Shown: piece by piece, positions 1 to 7,503 of the stretch
Position numbering within the stretch: position 1 is the first letter of the stretch
Layout of the letters: the number at the start of each line of letters is the position of its first letter
NCBI RefSeq assembly: GCF_003611475.1
Contig: NZ_RAXT01000013.1
Span: 1-64,000 of the forward strand
Direction: 5' to 3'
Length of the DNA stretch: 64,000 bases
DNA from: Acinetobacter rongchengensis
GTDB taxonomy: Bacteria > Pseudomonadota > Gammaproteobacteria > Pseudomonadales > Moraxellaceae
Notes under the pieces: model-generated
The model's input: the letters and a program-made list of their open reading frames with translations, nothing else
Told to the model about the DNA's origin: nothing
Database searches by the model: none
Position numbers and translations under genes: made by a program

Positions 1-5
1 TTTTT

Positions 6-33
6 ATTTCGCATAACGCCCATTATGTTAAAT
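6..33 (+). repeat. XerC/XerD recombination site (pdif-like), left
   Basis: A 28 bp dif-like site. The XerC arm ATTTCGCATAA is followed by the 6 bp spacer CGCCCA and the XerD arm TTATGTTAAAT. The XerD arm is the canonical dif XerD arm. The spacer differs from the TGTATA typical of gammaproteobacterial chromosomal dif and resembles spacers of pdif sites known from Acinetobacter plasmids (from memory). A second copy in inverse orientation lies at 873-900, so the two enclose the gene between them. That this is a Xer substrate is inferred from the arms. Confidence 0.8.
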
Positions 34-101
34 GGACTATCTGATTCAACTTTCAGTGTGAATTTGCTATAAGTATCCTTGGCTGATTAAAGGTTAGAAT
101 A

Positions 102-842
102 ATGCTGTATGTTGATGAAAGTATTCAAAGTGACTTGGGGTATATTTGTATAGGTTTTGCTTTTTGTGAAGCTGATCCAGCTCTACTAGTTAAAAATGCG
201 TTAATAGAAGCAGGTTTTAATCCCAGTCAAGATGAATATAAAAGTAGTTATAAAATGAATGGTTCTGATTCTGCTGCTAGGCATCAATTACGAGAAGCTA
301 TATCAGCGATTGTAATTGAACACTGTAAAATAGGAATTTATATTGCTTCTAGTGACGAAAGAAGAGAGCTTTTAAAGCATATTGAAGATTGTAGTCGGCT
401 AATTATTCGAAATAACAAATTGAAAACGCCTCAATCAGTTTTTATTGATGAAGGCATTCATGGTTTAAAAATATATGATGATGAACTTATCATAGAACAT
501 AACCAAGATTCAAAAATAACGTCAGGAATACAACTAGCTGATTATATAGCTTATCACTGCTCTCTTTTATTAAAATCAAATTTACTTGAGTTTTCAAAAG
601 AAGTTTTAGTTAAGGGTCCACATCCATTAGAAAATGAAATGGTTGAATTGGATTGGCTAACAAGAACAGCATTAAGACGAAATTTTTTTCATGAATATCG
701 GGATGTTGAAAAAATTGAAGGTGATGATTGGGGATTTAAAATTAGTGAATATGGATTTTTCTGCTCTCCAAATTTAGATCCAAGAATTAAAGAAATTGCA
801 GAAGATACTTTTAAGGAAATGTATTTTGGATGTGTGTGGTAA
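102..842 (+). CDS. DUF3800-like protein in a Xer-flanked module
   Basis: A 246-residue cytoplasmic protein without signal peptide or membrane segment. It opens with YVDES and has a late motif SGIQLADYIAY at about residues 140-150. An N-terminal D-E-S and a late Q-x-AD-x-x motif are the hallmarks of DUF3800, a family with a predicted RNase H-like fold whose members often occur in mobile or defence contexts; the biochemical role is unknown. The gene is visibly more AT-rich than the core genes to its right. It is the only gene between two inverted pdif-like sites, which makes it the cargo of a Xer module. No partner antitoxin or toxin is present. The ribosome-binding site is weak (GGTTAGA). The family call is by motif only. 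Confidence 0.6.
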   Translation: MLYVDESIQSDLGYICIGFAFCEADPALLVKNALIEAGFNPSQDEYKSSYKMNGSDSAARHQLREAISAIVIEHCKIGIYIASSDERRELLKHIEDCSRLIIRNNKLKTPQSVFIDEGIHGLKIYDDELIIEHNQDSKITSGIQLADYIAYHCSLLLKSNLLEFSKEVLVKGPHPLENEMVELDWLTRTALRRNFFHEYRDVEKIEGDDWGFKISEYGFFCSPNLDPRIKEIAEDTFKEMYFGCVW

Positions 843-872
843 TAAATACTGATTATGTATAGATATTTCTAA

Positions 873-900
873 AATTAACATAATACGCCTTATGCGAAAT
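873..900 (-). repeat. XerC/XerD recombination site (pdif-like), right
   Basis: Read on the minus strand, the XerC arm is ATTTCGCATAA, the spacer GGCGTA and the XerD arm TTATGTTAATT. The XerC arm is identical to that of the site at 6-33 and the XerD arm differs at one position; the spacers differ at three of six. The XerD arms of the two sites face inward. Inversely oriented pairs around one or a few genes are the signature of dif modules on Acinetobacter plasmids. Confidence 0.8.
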
Positions 901-937
901 CATTTACGTTAATTGTTTTATTTCAATAAGTTGTAAT

Positions 938-980
938 CCATAAAAAAGCCTAACTTACGCAAGCAGAGGCTTTTTATGGA
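938..980. terminator. Bidirectional intrinsic terminator
   Basis: The inverted repeat TCCATAAAAA-AGCCT / AGGC-TTTTTATGGA encloses a loop of about 15 bases and gives U-runs on both strands. It lies between the DUF3800 gene (plus) and the end of the CcsA-like gene (minus) and probably serves both. Confidence 0.65.
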
Positions 981-1047
981 TTTTCCCCACCTCATCTCTT
1001 TGTTTTAACCATTGTTCTGCTATTTTGATTAGCCTAGCTCAATCAGC

Positions 1048-1857
1048 TTACCGATGCAAAATCATTTCCAATACAAATTTAGAACCAATAAATCCAATTG
1101 CCAATAAGAAGAATCCAATGATGGTAAAGCGAATAGCTTTTTGACCACGCCAACCAAATTTATAATGACCAATTAGCAATGCACCATACACAAACCAAGA
1201 TACAATACTGAAGGCTGTTTTATGTGCTAAGTGTTGAGCAAAGAAGTTATCAATCGTGAAGAAACCAAAACCTAAAGCGATGGTAAGCAGTAAAAAACCT
1301 GTCATTAACATATCAAACAATAATGATTCCATTGCTTGATAAGCAGGTAAGAAATTGACCCAAATACGTTTTTTTTGTTTCTTTTTCAGTTCACGGTTTT
1401 GAAACCAAATCAAAACGGCTTGTATGGTTGCCATGAGTAAAACCGCATAGGCGGATAATGATAAAATAATATGAATATCTAAACCAAAAGAATGTTGTTC
1501 CATGAATTGATCAGGTTTACTAAAACAAAAACCTAAAATCAGACCAAATGCAGCGACAGGAATCCCAATCAAATTTAACGACAATACAGGACGATAAGTA
1601 CTGTAGAGCATACTCAGTAATAACATTAAACCAGAGGTAAATGACATCAAATTAAAAACGTCATAGTTAATCCCTAGTGGTGTAACGACATCGTTATACA
1701 GTACACTTGCGTGTAAGATCAGTCCTAAACCTGACACGATGCCAATAAACCAAGGATTTGCAGGACGTTTAGACATTAAGTGCATAAACAGATACCAAAA
1801 TGAAGAGGTATAGGCAATTAATGCTAAAATCGTATAAACCAAGGGCAGGCTAATCAT
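1048..1857 (-). CDS. CcsA/YpjD-type inner-membrane protein (cytochrome c assembly family)
   Basis: A 269-residue polytopic protein with about eight hydrophobic segments. It belongs to the CcmC/CcsA haem-handling superfamily, in the branch of E. coli YpjD found next to ffh in many gammaproteobacteria. Family members move haem across the inner membrane for cytochrome c maturation, but the YpjD branch has no proven function. A histidine-containing segment near residues 120-130 (EQHSFGLDIHIILS) and another near 225 (AHKTAFSIVSW) are candidate haem-contact positions. The tryptophan-rich WWD signature of full CcsA proteins is not obvious, which fits the YpjD branch. It is divergent from ffh, with a 144 bp shared promoter region. 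Confidence 0.75.
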   Translation of the reverse strand: MISLPLVYTILALIAYTSSFWYLFMHLMSKRPANPWFIGIVSGLGLILHASVLYNDVVTPLGINYDVFNLMSFTSGLMLLLSMLYSTYRPVLSLNLIGIPVAAFGLILGFCFSKPDQFMEQHSFGLDIHIILSLSAYAVLLMATIQAVLIWFQNRELKKKQKKRIWVNFLPAYQAMESLLFDMLMTGFLLLTIALGFGFFTIDNFFAQHLAHKTAFSIVSWFVYGALLIGHYKFGWRGQKAIRFTIIGFFLLAIGFIGSKFVLEMILHR

Positions 1858-2001
1858 GTCAAACCTTTTTCAGGATGATGAATATTCATGTTATAAGATA
1901 TAAATTCCATGTGAACTACAGTATCCTATAGCATCTTGGGCATAAATTTTCTATTTTAAGAAAGATTTTTTTGCTACTAGCTATTTTAAGCGGATTTTGC
2001 A

Positions 2002-3408
2002 ATGTTTGATACCTTAACAGAACGACTCACGCAGAGTTTAAGAAATGTTACTGGCTCAGGGCAGCTAACCGAAGACAATATTAAAGATACGTTACGTGAA
2101 GTACGTATGGCACTTCTTGAAGCAGATGTTGCCTTACCTGTAACTCGTGAGTTTATTGCGAAAGTTAAGGAAGAGGCATTAGGTCAAGAAGTGATGACAC
2201 AGCTATCACCTGGTCAGGCTTTTGTGAAAATCGTGTATGACGAACTCACAAAGATGATGGGTGCGGCGAATGAAAGTCTTGATTTGGCTGCAAAACCTCC
2301 AGTTGTTGTGCTTTTAGCAGGTTTGCAAGGTGCGGGTAAAACCACCACTGCTGCAAAGCTTGCTCGCTTTTTAAAAGAGCGTCAAAAGAAAAAAGTAGCT
2401 ATGGTATCTGCCGACGTTTACCGTCCAGCAGCGATCAAACAACTACAAACCGTTGCAGCAGAAGTTGGTGTTGATTTTATCGAATCTGAGGCTTCAGAAG
2501 ACCCAATCAAAATTGCGCAACGTGCGATTGGTCAAGCGAAGATCAACTTCAATGATGTTTTGATTGTCGATACAGCAGGTCGTTTACATGTCGATGATGA
2601 CATGATGGACGAAATCAAAGCATTACATGCTGCGATTAATCCAACTGAAACTTTATTTGTTGTCGATGCGATGACAGGTCAAGATGCGGCAAATACTGCA
2701 AAAGCATTTAATGATGCATTACCGCTGACAGGTGTGATTCTCACCAAAACTGATGGTGATGCACGTGGTGGTGCGGCACTTTCTGTACGTGCGATCACAG
2801 GTAAACCAATCAAATTCTTAGGTATGGGCGAAAAGCTTGATGCCTTAGAGCCATTCCATCCTGAGCGTGTTGCACAACGTATTTTGGGTATGGGTGATGT
2901 CCTTTCTTTAGTCGAAGAAGTTGAACGTAAGATCGACAAAGAAAAAGCTGAAAAAATGGCGAAAAAATTGCAAAAAGGCGGTAGCTTCAACTTTGAAGAT
3001 ATGCTGATGCAATTTGAACAAATGAATAAGATGGGTGGCATGATGGGCTTCTTGGATAAATTGCCTGGCATGAGTAATTCAGGTATTCAAGATGCGATTG
3101 CGCAAGCGAATCCTGAAAAACAAGTGAAAAAAATGGAAGCGATTATCCAATCGATGACCATTAAAGAACGCCGTAACCCAGATTTGATGAACCCTAGCCG
3201 TAAAAAACGTATTGCAGCGGGTTGTGGTATGGATGTTGTAGAGGTGAATAAACTCATCAAACAACATGCGCAAATGGCGAAAATGATGAAAAAGTTTGCC
3301 AATCCATCGGGTATGGCGAAAATGATGCGTTCATTGAGCGGTATGCAAAAACAATTCGGCGGTGGCGGTGGTATGGGCCCATTGTTTGGAAACAATGATA
3401 AAAAATAA
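2002..3408 (+). CDS. ffh: Signal recognition particle protein Ffh (SRP54)
   Basis: GTPase of the bacterial signal recognition particle. It binds signal sequences on ribosomes together with 4.5S RNA and hands them to FtsY at the membrane. The 468 residues show the N domain (about 1-90), the G domain with P-loop GLQGAGKT at 107-114, DTAGR and TKTDGDARGG motifs, and a C-terminal M domain rich in methionine (FEDMLMQFEQMNKMGGMMGF and a Gly/Met-rich tail). The length is normal for the family. It is a single-gene unit ending in a strong terminator. The start ATG at 2002 gives the usual MFDTLTERL N-terminus. Confidence 0.98.
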   Translation: MFDTLTERLTQSLRNVTGSGQLTEDNIKDTLREVRMALLEADVALPVTREFIAKVKEEALGQEVMTQLSPGQAFVKIVYDELTKMMGAANESLDLAAKPPVVVLLAGLQGAGKTTTAAKLARFLKERQKKKVAMVSADVYRPAAIKQLQTVAAEVGVDFIESEASEDPIKIAQRAIGQAKINFNDVLIVDTAGRLHVDDDMMDEIKALHAAINPTETLFVVDAMTGQDAANTAKAFNDALPLTGVILTKTDGDARGGAALSVRAITGKPIKFLGMGEKLDALEPFHPERVAQRILGMGDVLSLVEEVERKIDKEKAEKMAKKLQKGGSFNFEDMLMQFEQMNKMGGMMGFLDKLPGMSNSGIQDAIAQANPEKQVKKMEAIIQSMTIKERRNPDLMNPSRKKRIAAGCGMDVVEVNKLIKQHAQMAKMMKKFANPSGMAKMMRSLSGMQKQFGGGGGMGPLFGNNDKK

Positions 3409-3430
3409 TAGATCGATATGATTTATAAAT

Positions 3431-3456
3431 AAAAAAGATGCTTCGGCATCTTTTTT
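3431..3456 (+). terminator. Intrinsic terminator of ffh
   Basis: Hairpin GATGC-TTCG-GCATC with a stable UUCG-type tetraloop, preceded by an A-run and followed by TTTTTT. It starts 22 bp after the ffh stop. Confidence 0.9.
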
Positions 3457-3622
3457 ATTGTGTAGAAAAAATGAATATAATAATTTTTTATTGTGATTTT
3501 ATAAGTGTATTGTGTGATAAATGTTAATTTATTTGCAAATAAAATGGTATCTATATTTAATTTAACTTAATAAATTCATCAATGGATGAATCCAATTTTT
3601 TGATATTGATAAGAAGAAAATA

Positions 3623-4222
3623 ATGAAAGTATACATAATTTATGGAAAGACCTCGTCTTCTCACGATCACTGGTATGCATGGTTAGCAGATAAAATCACT
3701 GCATGTGGTGCTGAGTGTACGCATATCGCTTTGCCTAATCCTGAAAATCCAGATTATGTCCAATGCAAACAAACCTTGATAAATCATCAAGTTCAGTGTG
3801 ATGAAGAGAGTATTTTCATTGCACATGAGTTTGGTGTGTTATCAACATTAGATTTGCTTTCGGCACATTTACAGCAAGGACAACAAGTTAAAGCTCTTTT
3901 TGTTATTTCTGCGTTTAACAAAATGTTAAATGCTAAACCTGAATATCATCAATTTATCCAAAAAATTGATATTGTTGATGAAATTATTAGAAGCAATATC
4001 GAGCAACGGTTTTTGTTTTTATCGAATAATGATTTAGATATTCCTGCACCTGTCAGTATTCAATTGGGACATTTATTGAATGCACAAATGTTTGAGGTAA
4101 AACAAGCTGGACAATTCCGTGCTCAAGATGGATTTAAAGAGTTTCCACAGTTATGGGAAAAAGTTGAAATTTTATTAAAGCCTACACGGGCGAAATTTGT
4201 GCAGGCTTCTTCTTTATTCTAG
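3623..4222 (+). CDS. RBBP9/YdeN-type alpha/beta-hydrolase homologue, catalytically dead
   Basis: A 199-residue protein with the layout of the RBBP9/YdeN serine hydrolases: N-terminal VYIIYGKTSSSHDHWYAWL, a nucleophile elbow, an acid loop (LSNNDLDIP) and a C-terminal AGxFxAxDGFxEFPxLW block. The nucleophile elbow usually reads GHSxG; here it is AHEFG, placing Glu69 where the catalytic serine belongs. The catalytic histidine of the usual GHF/GHFxAxDG motif is Gln164 (AGQFRAQDG). The scaffold is kept but two of the three triad residues are gone, so hydrolase activity is not expected. A binding or regulatory role is possible but unproven. It is convergent with coaX, 46 bp apart. Confidence 0.75.
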   Translation: MKVYIIYGKTSSSHDHWYAWLADKITACGAECTHIALPNPENPDYVQCKQTLINHQVQCDEESIFIAHEFGVLSTLDLLSAHLQQGQQVKALFVISAFNKMLNAKPEYHQFIQKIDIVDEIIRSNIEQRFLFLSNNDLDIPAPVSIQLGHLLNAQMFEVKQAGQFRAQDGFKEFPQLWEKVEILLKPTRAKFVQASSLF

Positions 4223-4268
4223 TGATTTCTTGATCGAGGTATGAGTGATGTATTCATTATTGAGCCAT

Positions 4269-5006
4269 TCAGAATGATACTTTTTCTTGATCTAAATAAA
4301 TTTTTAATCCTTGTAAAAGTAAATCAGGGCAAATGATAGGATCAAATTCTTCAAGAAATTGTGCAAATAAAGGTGCATCGCCGCCAGTTAGCACTAATTT
4401 TCGAGGGGATTGTTGCATGACTTGACGGATGGTGCTGAGTAATCCAAGTAAAATGCCATGATGCACTGCGTCAATGGTGTTGCGCCCAGGTGTTAACTCT
4501 GCAAAAGCAGCATCTGGGATTTTAATCCCTTTGGTTTTTTGAATGAGTGAGTCCCGTTGTAGGTACAAGTTTGGGAGAATATAGCCACCAAGATGTTGTA
4601 AACCTTGTGTTAAATCAATAGTGAGTGCTGTGCCACAACTGACGACACACAAATCTTCCTGTGCTTTTGCAACAGCTAAAACTTGTAACCAACGATCTAT
4701 CCCCAATTGTTCAATGTGGTCATAACCACAGCGTAAACCTGCATATTCAGCATGGACTTTGGCAAAACTCACAGGCACATCAAGCATTTTAAGTATTTTG
4801 ACAATACGTTCATTATTGGTTTTATCTTGAACAGATGAAATGCCTACTTTATCTAGCCCTAAACTACGGAAGTGCTGAATTAAACCGAGCAAAAGATCGG
4901 AAGGCGATTGAAGATGTAATTCTGCTGCCTGTTCAATGATCTGATCATCTTGTGTGATCCAATATTTAAGACGAGTATTTCCAATATCTAACCAAAGTGC
5001 TTTCAT
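4269..5006 (-). CDS. coaX: Type III pantothenate kinase
   Basis: Catalyses ATP-dependent phosphorylation of pantothenate, the first step of coenzyme A synthesis. This is the type III class, which is not inhibited by CoA. Visible motifs are N-terminal LDIGNTRLK (phosphate loop with Asp7), [10 protein letters not shown], the [11 protein letters not shown] segment and GGYILPNL. The length, 245 residues, is normal. It follows birA on the same strand with a 31 bp gap, a pairing seen in many proteobacteria, so the two probably share a transcript. Confidence 0.93.
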   Translation of the reverse strand: MKALWLDIGNTRLKYWITQDDQIIEQAAELHLQSPSDLLLGLIQHFRSLGLDKVGISSVQDKTNNERIVKILKMLDVPVSFAKVHAEYAGLRCGYDHIEQLGIDRWLQVLAVAKAQEDLCVVSCGTALTIDLTQGLQHLGGYILPNLYLQRDSLIQKTKGIKIPDAAFAELTPGRNTIDAVHHGILLGLLSTIRQVMQQSPRKLVLTGGDAPLFAQFLEEFDPIICPDLLLQGLKIYLDQEKVSF

Positions 5007-5037
5007 TGCCTTGCCTAATTTATTTGTGCTGTATCAT

Positions 5038-5793
5038 TTATTCAGCCACTAAACGTAACCTACCTTGATAGACATTTACAAAACCTTGCTGTGTCAACAA
5101 ATTTACAGAACCATCCTCATGGATGCCTTTGAAAATGCCTTCAATCGAATCATTGATTTGTTCGAAATGGACGTTCTGATCCATAAACGCTGCATAATGA
5201 TTAAAACGTGCTGCAAGATTATAACAACCATGGTTAAACCATTGTCCAGCCTGTTGAATGGCTAAATATAACTCACTGATCATTTGAATCCGATTTGGAT
5301 ATTCAACACCAAGTTGAACCACAGAGGTTGCTTGTTGCGTAATTTGTTGTTTTGGAATCGGTAAAAGATTAATTCCAACCCCAATAATCGCCTGAGTTGC
5401 TGAAATAGGTTCTACCAAAATCCCGCCCCATTTACCTTGAGCACTATACAAATCATTTGGCCATTTGATTTGCAGGTTGGCTAAGCTTTTAAAAGTTGGC
5501 ATTTGCAAGATATTTAAAGCAATTTCAAGTGCTAAACGACCATCTAAGGGTGTTCGTGTCTCAAGCAATGTGCTTAAATAAATATTACCGTTAGGGGATA
5601 TCCATTCCCTTTGATGCTGGCCTCGCCCTTGAGTCTGTGTTTCACTACAGACCAAAACTGTCTTTACTCCACTCAGCGCAATTTCTCGCACATCATCATT
5701 GGTCGATGTGGTGGTCTGTTTCAAAAGCAGCACTTCGGGGAGCTGATTTGCTTGTGTCAGGAGTTGTCTAAGATGACGAGTCTCTAAATCCAT
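5038..5793 (-). CDS. birA: Biotin--[acetyl-CoA-carboxylase] ligase, monofunctional
   Basis: Activates biotin to biotinyl-AMP and transfers it to the carrier lysine of acetyl-CoA carboxylase. The reading frame can be extended to 5820. I prefer the internal ATG at 5793 (MDLETRHL, 251 residues) because the upstream nine codons almost touch the start of the divergent gene at 5823; the choice is not certain. The biotinyl-AMP loop GRGQHQREW, the KWPNDLY motif and GGILVE are present. The roughly 60-residue winged-helix domain of bifunctional E. coli-type BirA is missing, so this protein should not repress biotin genes. The gene precedes coaX. Confidence 0.92.
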   Translation of the reverse strand: MDLETRHLRQLLTQANQLPEVLLLKQTTTSTNDDVREIALSGVKTVLVCSETQTQGRGQHQREWISPNGNIYLSTLLETRTPLDGRLALEIALNILQMPTFKSLANLQIKWPNDLYSAQGKWGGILVEPISATQAIIGVGINLLPIPKQQITQQATSVVQLGVEYPNRIQMISELYLAIQQAGQWFNHGCYNLAARFNHYAAFMDQNVHFEQINDSIEGIFKGIHEDGSVNLLTQQGFVNVYQGRLRLVAE

Positions 5794-5822
5794 GTTGAAT
5801 CTGAGAAAATGGAGGAACATTT

Positions 5823-6626
5823 GTGGAGTTAATCATATATTTAGCTATTGGTGCAATCGCAGGATTTACCGCAGGCCTATTTGGTGTAGGTGGTGGGTTA
5901 ATAATTGTACCAATCCTATACGTTGTTTTTACTCAAATGGGCTATGACCCATCTGTCATTATGCATATGGCACTGGGAACTTCATTGGCGACGATTATTG
6001 TGACTTCCATTAGTTCAGTGACAGCACATCATAAAAAGGGCGCAGTGCTTTGGAATGTATTTAAAAATTTAGCACCCGGTTTAGTGATTGGCGCTTTCTT
6101 AGGTGCAGGAATTGCCGATATTTTATCAGGACAACATTTGCAGTTGATTATTGGTGCATTTGCAATTTGGGTGGCATTTAAAATGTTTAGAGGTGCCAAT
6201 GTACAAGTTGATTCGTCTAAACAATTACCATCGGCATCGAAGCAAATGCTTGCAGGTGGCGGAATCGGGGTTGCTTCAGCAATCTTTGGTATCGGCGGTG
6301 GAAGTTTGACCGTGCCTTATTTAAATAAAAATGGGGTAGTGATGCAGAAAGCAGTAGCGACTTCAGCTGCTTGTGGTTTACCGATTGCAATAGCAGGGGC
6401 TTTAGGTTTTATGTTCTTTGGTGCACAAGAACAGACTGAAATTAAAAATGCGATCGGTTATGTACATATTTATGCATTCATTGGAATTAGTATCATGAGT
6501 TTTATTACAGCCAAAGTTGGTGCAAAAGTGGCGCATGCATTATCTCCAGCGATGTTAAAAAAATGTTTTGCATGTTTATTGACTACAGTTGGTCTTTATT
6601 TTATTTATCAGGGGATTACAAAATAG
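5823..6626 (+). CDS. TauE/SafE-family membrane exporter
   Basis: A 267-residue inner-membrane protein of the TauE/SafE (DUF81) family, associated with export of sulfite or organosulfonates. It has about eight hydrophobic segments and the duplicated family motif, FGVGGGLIIVPIL near residue 20 and FGIGGGSLTVPYL near residue 155. The start is GTG at 5823, supported by AGGA at 5812-5815. It is divergent from birA with almost no spacer, so the promoters overlap. The substrate cannot be read from sequence. Confidence 0.88.
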   Translation: MELIIYLAIGAIAGFTAGLFGVGGGLIIVPILYVVFTQMGYDPSVIMHMALGTSLATIIVTSISSVTAHHKKGAVLWNVFKNLAPGLVIGAFLGAGIADILSGQHLQLIIGAFAIWVAFKMFRGANVQVDSSKQLPSASKQMLAGGGIGVASAIFGIGGGSLTVPYLNKNGVVMQKAVATSAACGLPIAIAGALGFMFFGAQEQTEIKNAIGYVHIYAFIGISIMSFITAKVGAKVAHALSPAMLKKCFACLLTTVGLYFIYQGITK

Positions 6627-6680
6627 TATCCGATCAACGGTACTGTGTATGAAACCTGAGTTGACTTAAAAAGCATTAAA

Positions 6681-6754
6681 ATTGTCGGACAATGTCATAG
6701 AATTTAACGCTGAAAATCAGTTAAAAGTGAAAACAATCAAAATTGACATTGTCC
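6681..6754. promoter_or_regulatory. Palindromic operator region of the GntR/FCD regulator
   Basis: ATTGTCGGACAAT at 6681-6693 is a perfect 6+1+6 palindrome matching the TNGTNNNACNA consensus of FadR/FCD-type GntR proteins. In addition GGACAATGTCA (6687-6697) recurs as its exact inverse, TGACATTGTCC, at 6744-6754, just upstream of the regulator gene at 6781. The arrangement suggests two cooperating autoregulatory sites, possibly with a DNA loop; that part is inference. Confidence 0.65.
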
Positions 6755-6780
6755 AAAAATAATAACGCCGAGATAGGAAT

Positions 6781-7476
6781 ATGCATTTGGAAGAAGTAGA
6801 AAGCCTTTCAGAACAAATTGCCAAGCATATTAGTGAACAGATCATTAGCGGGGAATTGGTTGAAGGGGAACGAATACAAGAGCTACGTATCGCCAAAGAA
6901 CTGGATGTCAGTCGAGGCTCGGTGCGTGAAGCACTGTTGCTTTTAGAAAGAACTCATTTAATCGAAATTTTTCCTCGCCGTGGTGCAATTGTTTCTGAAA
7001 TGTCGGCCCAGCAAGTCCGTGCTTTGTTTGATACCAGTGCATTATTATTGGGGCAAATCGTACAACGTATGAGCGAAACTTGGCGTAACCATGAGGCTGA
7101 AGCGATTCAACAACTTCTCAATCATTTGGTTGAACAAGTCAAACAAGGCAATACTGAAAAATTTTATGATGGTGTGTTTCAATTCTTATCTGAACAGCAA
7201 GCAATGGTGGGCAATCCATACTTGATGAAATTTTATAAAGAATTGTTACCATCATTACGAAGAAGTTATTTTTTAACCTTAAATACTTCAAGACGTGAGC
7301 TTCAAGAAGCTTTAGAATTGTTGAAGTTAGTGATTGATGCAATTTTAATCCGAAAATCACAACAAGCTACTTTATTTATGGAAGATTTTTGTCGACACTT
7401 GCGTAACTTAGTGTTGGAATCTCTGACACGAATGAAACAAATCGAACTTGCTTGGGCGCGGAGATCGCGCCGTTAA
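6781..7476 (+). CDS. GntR-family transcriptional regulator, FCD subgroup
   Basis: A 231-residue repressor-type protein. The N-terminal winged helix-turn-helix covers about residues 8-75 (ISGELVEGERIQELRIAKELDVSRGSVREALLLLE). An all-helical FCD effector-binding domain follows (about 80-225). FCD regulators usually sense small carboxylates and bind TNGTNNNACNA sites, and such a palindrome lies 88 bp upstream. It sits 27 bp before smc, so it could be cotranscribed with smc, though it belongs to another process. The effector and target genes are not evident. The basic C-terminal end (WARRSRR) is unusual. Confidence 0.85.
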   Translation: MHLEEVESLSEQIAKHISEQIISGELVEGERIQELRIAKELDVSRGSVREALLLLERTHLIEIFPRRGAIVSEMSAQQVRALFDTSALLLGQIVQRMSETWRNHEAEAIQQLLNHLVEQVKQGNTEKFYDGVFQFLSEQQAMVGNPYLMKFYKELLPSLRRSYFLTLNTSRRELQEALELLKLVIDAILIRKSQQATLFMEDFCRHLRNLVLESLTRMKQIELAWARRSRR

Positions 7477-7503
7477 GTGGCGTTGATAAGTAATTAGGAC
7501 ATT

